A stretch of 64,000 nucleotides of DNA from Cladocopium goreaui. Lineage: Eukaryota; Sar; Dinophyceae; Suessiales; Symbiodiniaceae. A program made the position numbers and the translations under genes. Of the stretch, positions 22,740 to 30,459 are shown piece by piece. The stretch lies in the NCBI GenBank assembly GCA_947184155.2, contig CAMXCT020006468.1, forward strand, positions 155,336 to 219,335, read 5' to 3'. The notes beneath the pieces were generated by a model that saw only the letters and a list, made by a program, of their open reading frames with translations, was not told the DNA's origin and did not search any database. Each line of letters begins with the position of its first letter. The first letter of the stretch is position 1.

Positions 22740-23452
22740 AGATGATGGAAACTCATGATTAAATGATGAGGTATATATGATTCATGGATTTAAATGTATA
22801 TTATACATGATATGATTCATATGTATACATACACAATAATGTATATATATATATAGATATACTCCATGAAATGGCATGTAGTGTGGAGAAACGATGATGA
22901 ACCAGTGAACAGAACGGGCTACAGTATGTACAGCCAATTTTCAGACAACGCCAAATGGGGATTGAAGCCAAGAAGAAATCGGACGTTGGCCAATCCTGCG
23001 GCTGCCTCCTGCAAGATGCAGGATTTGAGGGGGTTCCTAATTTTGGTGTACTTCAGGCAGATAATGCTTGCAATCCACCTCAAAAGGTTTAAACTTTCCT
23101 TGTAGCGTCTTGACAGTGAGCATCTTCAAAACTAGAGGCTGTGTTTTCTGCAAACTCTTCACTGATGCATTACACAATTATAATTATATTACACAAGCGA
23201 TTACCAGTACGCAACTAGAATGATTATACACAATTATACATTACTACATTCCATTATATTGTACTAAATCATATTACATAAATTACTAACTAAATAAATC
23301 GATAACAAACTAACTAACTAAATCATATTACTAAATAAATCTGTTATATAAATGATTTAGTTAGTATTACTAATTACTATATTACTAAATCATTTTAATT
23401 AGCTATAATATTTTAATATACCATATGATATTAATTAAAAAATATATATATA
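22740..23452. other. AT-rich non-coding stretch before the retroelement
   Basis: TATATA, ACTAACTAAATAAAT and related short repeats dominate from 22750 to 22860 and from 23160 to 23452. A short frame at 22866-23105 shows no recognisable feature. Confidence 0.6.
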
Positions 23453-23571
23453 TATGTATGCATCGTGTTTGGCAGGCACTGGGTGTGCATTATCATTAGG
23501 GTGAGTATGTAAGCTGATGAATCCATTTTGGCTCAAGTCTGAGCCAAACTGGCTTCATCGTTCTTTCTTTT
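23453..23571 (+). repeat. split direct repeat A1
   Basis: A 119-bp unit from TATGTATGCATCG to TTCTTTCTTTT, identical to 33047-33165. It contains a spliced-leader-like 15-mer and a 9-bp hairpin (TTTGGCTCA/TGAGCCAAA, loop AGTC). Confidence 0.93.
23523..23537 (+). other. dinoflagellate spliced-leader relic in repeat A1
   Basis: CCATTTTGGCTCAAG equals the last 15 nt of the conserved 22-nt dinoflagellate trans-spliced leader (recalled from the literature). The same 15-mer lies at 33117-33131 in A2. It forms the left arm of a hairpin with the inverted TGAGCCAAA just downstream. Confidence 0.75.
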
Positions 23572-23687
23572 GTTGGGGTACCCACACCACTTCTAGGGAG
23601 TTACCCTAGGTTCAGTGGTTTCTCGTTCCTCTACTAGGGCGCTACCCTAGAGTACAGAGGTTACGAAGGTGGGAGGTCACCCCCTCG

Positions 23688-24515
23688 ATGCCAAGGGCCT
23701 CCATCGTCGTTCGGCCCGGTTGGAATGAGGCGGCCCACACGGATGTGGAGCTGCTTCATGCGGCTGCCTACTACGAGTTCAAGACGCACGTGGAGAGCCT
23801 ACTCCAGCGGGGCTTGGTGGCAGAGGCCACCCGACTGTGGGCGTCCGTGTGCCAAATTGATCATTTCCCCCCACATCCAATTGGGTTGGGGGTGCAGGGA
23901 CTTCCCCCTTTCAGACGGTCACCTTGTATGGAAGAAAACTGTAGGAGGTGTACTGAGTATCAGGGAGGATTCAAGTTCCCTTGGATCGGCACATGGAACA
24001 GCTCAGCTGTCTTGGCTCTGCCCGGGAGTGACCCGCGGCGTGCGTGGCAATCCTACTATGATCGCCTGGGCGAGGCGAAGCTGGATTTGCTACTCATCGA
24101 GCCGCTGCGGACTCATTGGACGGCTCGGGACTTTGCGCCGGACAACATCTTTGGCTTGGTCGCCTTCATCGAGCACAATGCCGATAGCATGGTCGACCTC
24201 ACCGAACTTTGGGATGTGTGGAGGACCTGGCAATCCCCACAGCGTGGATGGAGGGACCCATCCTTGGTGCCCATCCCGGCTGACCTGGTTGCGTGGAGAG
24301 CACCACGGGCCAGAGCAGTCCGGTCGTTATGGGGTTGGCTTGGTGCCATGGAGGCTGGGGAGGAACCCTTGCCACCTTGCAATGCTTGTGGACTGCCGAC
24401 ACCTGAGCTCTGTGAGCGATGCTTCTCCTCCGTGTGCAGCACCTGTCCACCCTCCCAGTGTCCAGGATGTCACCCCGTCTTGCGTCGAGACCCATATGCA
24501 GCAGCTGCGGCCTAG
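23688..24515 (+). CDS. retroelement ORF 1: Cys-rich protein of unknown role
   Basis: A 275-residue frame beginning MPRASIVVRPGWNEAAH. This is the real frame here; the overlapping +1 frame that later encodes the recombinase has shadow-like composition until about 24450. A helical N-terminal half (ELLHAAAYYEFKTHVESLL) is followed by a Trp-rich middle. The C-terminal cluster CNACGLPTPELCERC, CSTC, CPGC can bind zinc. It overlaps the recombinase frame by tens of bases, so a +1 frameshift or re-initiation could link them. A nucleic-acid-binding Gag-like role is possible but unproven. Confidence 0.6.
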   Translation: MPRASIVVRPGWNEAAHTDVELLHAAAYYEFKTHVESLLQRGLVAEATRLWASVCQIDHFPPHPIGLGVQGLPPFRRSPCMEENCRRCTEYQGGFKFPWIGTWNSSAVLALPGSDPRRAWQSYYDRLGEAKLDLLLIEPLRTHWTARDFAPDNIFGLVAFIEHNADSMVDLTELWDVWRTWQSPQRGWRDPSLVPIPADLVAWRAPRARAVRSLWGWLGAMEAGEEPLPPCNACGLPTPELCERCFSSVCSTCPPSQCPGCHPVLRRDPYAAAAA

Positions 24516-27477
24516 TGATGTTTGTTTGTCACCTGATGATATTGAGGTTTGGTCTGCAGTTTCAGGCCCAGCCCGTACGCTCCAAACCTTGGCAGCGGTG
24601 GTGTCAGGCGTCGCCATGGCGTACCACCCAGGTGCCTACGCGGTGCAGGCTGCTGGTGAGGCTCCACCTTGTGCAGAGACGGCGATGGAGAGGGTGGCAT
24701 CCACTCGTGTTGACCAGTGGCGAGCTCAATGGGGACTACATGATGAGACTGACTTCGCATATGCGTTTGCCTCCTATGACAGCGCAGTTGCACATGGAGG
24801 ACACCATGTGGCAGACGCGTGGTTGCAAGCGCGATCCAAGACTGCCGAAGCTGACCTCATCCCTCAAGCGGCTGCCGTGGCTGAGAGCTCGGGTTCCAGA
24901 GATCGGCCAACGACATGGCCTGCGCCCAAGGCGTCCATGATGAAGAAGAGCAAGATGGTCCAAGCTCTTCGAGTCAGGCCAGGCCCAGACCAACCAGAGA
25001 CGGTGCTGCTACGAGCTGCGGCATTGAGGAAGGCCTTTTCTCAGGCCAAGGTCATGCGTCCTCAAGGGGAGTTGACCCCGGAGAGGTACGCTCAGTGGCA
25101 GGATGCTCTGGATACTTTGTCTAAGCGGAAGGTCACAGAGGCCGAAGGAGCGACGGTGGTGAACGCCCTGAAGTCTTGGGCTGAGTTGCGGGCCTACATG
25201 GAGCAGAAGGACCGCTTGTTCCCACCGGATGCATTGGACCTCTATGGCTTCTTGCAGAATGGCACGTCGGGGCCTTACCGAGCCTTTCACTCCTTGAAGT
25301 GGTTCTCCAAACATGGTCGGTTGCAATGGGACTTCAGTGATGTACCAGTCCCAGCTCGTAAGAATCCACCCAAACAGGCAAACCCAGAACAGGCTGTTGC
25401 AGTTGAGCCCCCAATGATTGCAGCGCTTGAAGAGAAGATTCAATCGTTGTATGAAGCAGGGGACCCGCGTTGGAGGGGCTTACTGTCCAGCTGGCTGGTT
25501 ACCTTTGGTGTCCTGCGATACCAGCACATCATGCGTGCCAGGCCAGTCAAAGTGACCCCTAGCTCCTTTCATGGCTACTGCACGAAGGGGAAGCAGAAGG
25601 CCAACAGGGGCGGGTTCTCCTTCAGCATTCCGGCCACATTCGTCAACGGATGGGCTTGGGGCTCGGCCCTATTCAGGGACTACAGCAGTCTGGATAAGGC
25701 TAAGCAAGCAACCTCAGGGTTGTGCTTTGATGCGGAGGGCACCGCATACACATTGAAGTTCGTCAACGAGCTCAATCGTGAGGTCTTTGAGCACTTGGTC
25801 CAGAATACAGAGGATTTGTCTTCCTACTCCTGGCGGCGAGCAGCACCTACAGTGGGCACTCTGATGAAGCTGACGCCTCTCGAGCTATGCTCATTGGGGG
25901 ACTGGGCAGATCGTTCCCAGATCCCAAAGGAGGCGACAATGCCTATGCACTACAGTGCAGCTAGGTACGAGTCTTCATTGAGGACCAAACACATTGTGCG
26001 GCTGGCTATGGAGAAGCTGCTTGCCCATGAGTCATGGGAGACCATCCCAACGGAGACCTACGCTGAGGCCCTGGAGTATGCGCGCCAGAACGTAGACAAG
26101 GTGCTGAAGCAGGAATCCAGGGTCATTTGGGCAGCTCCTTTGACGAAGGCTGAGATGCAGGCGCGCTTCCAGCTGTCGGAGGCGCTCAAGCTCAAGGCCG
26201 CGGCCAAGCGAGAAGAGGCACAATCCAAGGGTGGCCTGTCTGCGATGCCGGCATCTCTCAATGGGAAGGTGCTGAGCGCATTCATGAAGAATGGGGCACC
26301 CATTTGTGGAGCTTTTCAGACAAGGTCTTGCCCCCTGGAGAAGGAAGTGTGCCCTGGTCGCCATGCATGCGCCATTCTGCGCAAAGCTGGACGAGTTTGC
26401 GGTGGAGGCCATCCGGCATGTGAATGCCACGACAAGAAGTTCATCAAGGTGGAGGAGATGACTGGCGAAGGGCCTGGTTCGGGATCTGCTAAGGCCAAGC
26501 CTACTAGCAAATCCACGGAGGAGCGACCTCCGGAGCCAGCTGCCCCTCCTAAGGCGTCAGTGAGGCGCCCACGGTCCCCACAAGGGCCGCCGTCTAAGGC
26601 ACCGCCAGCGAAGAAGGCCAAAGCAGCCCCAGCTCCACCTCCTGCGCCATTACCAGCCCTGGTGACTAGTTCGGAAGAAGAAGAAGTCGAAGTTGAGGAG
26701 GAGGACCTTCCGATTCCAGAGGCACTGGATACTCGAGGGCCCGACCAGAAGTTCGACAGGTTGGCGACAGTCCACGGCAAGACAGCGGAGAGCCCGAGCC
26801 TTATTTATCAGAATAGGGCAGGGGGCAAGCTGTGGCTGAGTGGAATTCCAACCAGGAACACGGCAAACCGCTTTCCAAAGGGAGTTACCCTTCAGATTGC
26901 GTGCATGGCCGAAGCCCCATCATCCAGAGGAGGAGTGGTGCTCACAGATGCCCTATTGAAACACTTGTGTGTGGCCCATGGCGGTTGGAGGAACAGGGAC
27001 TTTGAAGAAGTCTGGCCTTTGCTGCGCAATACGATGTATGCAGGCGAGTCGGCCTTGATCCATTGCCTATCAGGGCGCCACCGAGCAGGTGTTGGGGGCT
27101 GTGTGTTCCGTGCGCTGCTAGCCCAGGAGAGCTGGGATGTTGCAGTGGCCTACGTGAAGAGCTGCAGGCGCTCGTTGGACATTCCGGGGATCATCAATGA
27201 AACGGGTATGAGGTCGTGGGTAGACACGACTCTCAGGACCAGCTCCCTCAGGAACCCGTTCCCAGAGCCCTGCGGCTACATTGCGACACTGCGTTCAAAG
27301 GTTCATTTGGAGCTCAACAACGGCCAGACCCTCTGCTCCCACAAGCAATCTGCCGAGCGTGCAATCCGCTTGGTGAAGCCAATGACGACGCAGGACATGA
27401 GGGAGGCCATGGCTTGGGGCCGCGCTTTTTGTGACGGTTGTTTGGTGCGAGCAGCAGCGAGCTGGCATCCACGCTGA
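24456..27477 (+). CDS. retroelement ORF 2: tyrosine recombinase + C3H-like zinc module + phosphatase-like domain
   Basis: The frame is open from 23725 but looks coding only from about 24450. A plausible internal start is the ATG at 24616 in GTCGCCATGGCG. Counting residues from 23725: Arg598 in TFGVLRYQHI, Lys621 in YCTKGKQK, Arg704 in SYSWRRAAPT (usual His replaced by Tyr), Trp727 in LGDWAD, and Tyr743 or Tyr748 in MPMHYSAARY. This is the R-K-(H/Y)xxR-W-Y set of tyrosine recombinases. Residues about 861-905 hold ICGAFQTRSCPLEKEVC, GRHAC and CGGGHPACEC. A Pro/Lys/Glu linker follows. Then a dual-specificity-phosphatase-like region: KLWLSGIPT, then ALIHCLSGRHRAG with Cys1114 and Arg1120 (CX5R), then VAYVKSCRRSLD. 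A Cys-containing tail ends at 27477. The phosphatase's role is unknown. Confidence 0.8.
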
Positions 27478-27900
27478 CCTTGTCAGGAGTGGCGCACCAG
27501 AATTCATTTGAATAAGAGACGCACAGGGCCGATTTTGGTAAGCTGATCAATGTGGTCCATAGCTTGCCCGTAGGCTAACATGCATTTGAACCATTTGAGA
27601 GTTTGACTTCTGCGTGGAAAAAGGCCCTCTCAACATCCGGGAGGATGAAGTCATGATAGGCTGTGATAACTAGTCTTACCGGTATGTCATGAGGTAGCTT
27701 ACACAGGTATCTGTGAGGACAAGCTACATGATGTGTGCCGGGGATAGAGACTAGGATGCAGTCTGTCGTACCCCTGAGGAACAGGGGAGTTCTTGTCTTA
27801 CCCCCCCCGTCACCTCCTTCTGTCCCTGGATGGCAGGTGATGTGCAGCATGCGGGAGGCATGTTTGGGGGTGAGCAGCTTTGAATGTTCAAGTCATACAA
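27478..27900. other. intergenic spacer of the retroelement
   Basis: Between the recombinase stop and the Gag-like start. The Gag frame is formally open from 27735, but similarity of composition to the rest begins near the ATG at 27918. C-runs (CCCCCCCGTC) occur at 27802-27812. Confidence 0.5.
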
Positions 27901-27917
27901 GGAGTTACCTTGAGAAA

Positions 27918-29124
27918 ATGACTAGTATTCGATTGGTTCCGGTGGAGAGTACCACCATTCAGGAAACCATGGAGTCTTTAGGGCTGAATTTTTCGTTGGA
28001 CCCCGTTGTGACCAAGGCGTTGTTGGCCACCAAGATTCAGAACTTGGAGGAGTTTCGGTTCCTCTTTGAGGATGAGTCGAAAGTCGACACGTTCTTGGCC
28101 AAGTTGCAACTCGGTGATGATAGGTTGATTCAAGGCTCTAGGTTGCGCAGAGCTTGGACTGCCGTGACTCTGTACTACAAGAACCAGGACCAGGATAGGT
28201 CCAAGATCAGTGTCAGCGATCTTGATACCATGTTGGCTGACACAGAGTTGCGTGATGTCAAATCCAACTTCTGGGTTCGGTATCGGATGAGATTCCCACC
28301 AGAGATTCATCCAGCCGATGCCACGCTCTCTCGCATCAGCAGGGAGCTCTCCAAGCGGATGCTGTGTGTTTATAATTTGTGGAAAGTTCGCACTTTGCAG
28401 TACCAGCTCCACACGACTCAGAAGAAGAGGAAGCTGGCAGAAGGGCTCTACACCGAAGAGGCTGAGGACGAGGACAGGATCCCTCATGACTGGGAGAACT
28501 ATCTGGATCGTCTTCTTACTTTGCTGGTCGCATATGCCATGGCGGGAGTGACCCCCAGGGCTAATGTGCGGGATGCCTCGGCGGAAAAGACCCTTGGCGC
28601 TGACTCGACAACCTTTGTGGAGGTGCCGCTGGACGTGGTCATGCAATATTTCTACAGAGCGAAGCGTCAGTCCAGTGCACTGCCGTTGTCACAGAGGTTG
28701 GCTTGGCTCGAAGCCCGTGACCTTGAGGATCGTTCCGATTGGGTGGCCAAGTTTCGGGAATCATCCAAGTCCTTGGGGGAGGTCATCAAGGAGACCAGTG
28801 TGGCACGTGATGCCCATTGGGTACCACATGCGGTGCCCGGGGCTCCCAAGGCAGAGGCGAGCAAGCCCACCACAGTAGCTGCGACAGCAGTCCAGCCACC
28901 ATCCCAGTTTGCGTTGGGCAAGCCGGTTAGTGGCAAGAAGGTGGCCAAGGTGATGCGCGATGGCTCCAAGATTTGTCAGGCTTTCCAACATGGACAGTGC
29001 AAGAACCCCAAAAGCTCCTTCCCCCCAAGGCCAGCACAAGTGTGGCATCGTGGTTCGTGGTGAACGCATTTGTGGTATGCCGGGGCATGGAGCTATCCAA
29101 TGTCGGGCGAAGATTTCGCCATGA
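27918..29124 (+). CDS. retroelement ORF 3: Gag-like protein with a frame break in its zinc module
   Basis: The likely start is the ATG at 27918 (MTSIRLVPVESTT); an in-frame upstream ATG lies at 27735. The protein is helical and charged (KALLATKIQNLEEFRFLF, LSRISRELSKRMLCVYNLW, KKRKLAEGLYTEEAEDED). Its C-terminus carries KICQAFQHGQC. In the original frame it then runs into WHRGSW and stops at 29063. In the +1 frame the expected remainder appears (GQHKCGIVVRGERICG, then GHGAIQC) up to a TGA at 29122. So a shift at the C-run 29021-29026, or a sequence error, splits a C3H-like module. That module matches the one in the recombinase ORF (same Cys/His spacing, GRxCG core). A capsid/nucleic-acid-binding role is inferred. 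Confidence 0.65.
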
Positions 29125-30459
29125 CGGGGCCCAGCGGGAGAGGCGGGCACTTCTGCTGGGCAGGATGAGGCAAGACCCGTAGACAGAGTTGACTGTCAGC
29201 TGCCACGGATGGCGGACCTTTATGCGAGGCTTTATGCGGGGCCTAATACACCACTGTCCAAAGCCTTTATCTTTTGTGGTTGGGAGACCATTTCAGTGGA
29301 TTGGATGTTGGATAGGAGTCATGACCTATCCAACAGCCTCAGGCAGCAATCGCTGCATGAGCAGTTGCAGTCCGTGTGCTTCATCGCAGCAGCTTTGGAT
29401 TGCTCCACCAAGAGCCGCGCGAGGGAAATTCCGCGGGATTTTGGTGATGGGCGCCCACCACCCCGACCGTTGCGGTCTGAGCAGCACCCGCTGGGTCTAC
29501 CTGAGTTGACAGGTTCTCAGCAGACAAGGGTGGAGCAGGATAATGCGGCTGCGAGCTTTGTACTGTCTGAGATTGATCAGTTGGTGGACAGGGGTGGTGG
29601 CTCAGTCCGCGAGAACCCATACAACAGCCTCCATTGGTGGACACCGGATGAGGTGGCGATGTGGGAGAGCGGTCGCTGGTCTGACCAGCGGTATTCAGCC
29701 TGCTGTTTTGGTGGTGCGAGATCGAAGCTGCAGCGGTTGCGCCACAACATTGCAGAGATCGCTCAATGGCCTCGAGCTGACTGCAACCATTTCCATGACC
29801 CCCAGGAATGGGAACCTTGGGTCCAGAATGGTAAGCGCCACTTCCCTTCAGCTGAGGAATCCGAGTATACAGCAGAGCTCTGTTTTGCGATTGCCACGGC
29901 AGTTTCGTGGTGGGCAGTGCGTGTCGGACACGCCAAGCTCTATGTGCCGAGGTCCCCGTCGCCGAGTTGTACGGGGCATCGGGATCATTGGCTTGACCTC
30001 GATCCCAGAGCACTTCGGGAGTGGGCTATGACCCCACTGGCCATCAGCCTGGGTTTGAGGCCTTTGGACACAGCTGAAGCGGCTAGGGTGCCCACGAGAG
30101 CATGTGTCGAAGATGTTTTGCAACAGGGCGCACTTCCCCCCGGTCACGTGTATGTGGGGCTTGGCAGTCATAACCACCGCCTATCGACCACCAAGTGGAA
30201 GTCTCCATGGCAGGTGGGCGTGAATTGCACCCCTCAAGACTGGGTTCCCTATTACGTCCAGTACATCAGGGAGACACTCTGGTGCGAGTTGGATGAGCTC
30301 GAGGGAGCAGTGCTGGTCTGTGATTGCCCCGCAGCCCAAACTTGTGAGGCCGACCTCCTGGCCGGGTTGATTTTTGATCGCTTGAGTGAGCAGGGCCAGC
30401 GGAGTGCCCCACAGGTGGTCCAAGGTCATTCTGGCAGGGGTCACCAGGGAGTTACCTGA
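29125..30459 (+). CDS. retroelement ORF 4: cytosine-methyltransferase-like + DUF4326-like protein
   Basis: Open from the TGA at 29122, first ATG at 29209. Counting from there: FIFCGWETISVDWM (motif I/II-like), a degenerate motif IV at Cys65 (DCSTKSRAREIP instead of the usual PC), ENP at 135-137 within RENPYNSLHWW (motif VI-like), then FGGARSKLQRLRHN and a Cys-His segment typical of phage-type C5 methyltransferases. From about residue 314, VYVGLGSHNHR, TKWKSPWQVG, YYVQYIRETL and VLVCDCPAAQTCEADLLAGL follow the pattern of the DUF4326 family. Dinoflagellate retrotransposons are known to have captured DNA methyltransferases (de Mendoza and colleagues, 2018). Activity of this degenerate version is uncertain. 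Confidence 0.65.
   Translation, partial: RGPAGEAGTSAGQDEARPVDRVDCQLPRMADLYARLYAGPNTPLSKAFIFCGWETISVDWMLDRSHDLSNSLRQQSLHEQLQSVCFIAAALDCSTKSRAREIPRDFGDGRPPPRPLRSEQHPLGLPELTGSQQTRVEQDNAAASFVLSEIDQLVDRGGGSVRENPYNSLHWWTPDEVAMWESGRWSDQRYSACCFGGARSKLQRLRHNIAEIAQWPRADCNHFHDPQEWEPWVQNGKRHFPSAEESEYTAELCFAIATAVSWWAVRVGHAKLYVPRSPSPSCTGHRDHWLDLDPRALREWAMTPLAISLGLRPLDTAEAARVPTRACVEDVLQQGALPPGHVYVGLGSHNHRLSTTKWKSPWQVGVNCTPQDWVPYYVQYIRETLWCELDELEGAVLVCDCPAAQTCEADLLAGLIFDRLSEQGQRSAPQVVQGHSGRGHQGVT

Noticed and set aside
23725-24450. N-terminal third of the 1250-residue open frame as recombinase coding sequence
   Set aside because: Its translation is Arg/Ser/Trp-rich shadow sequence; the overlapping frame from 23688 has normal composition and a Cys cluster, so it is the coding one here.
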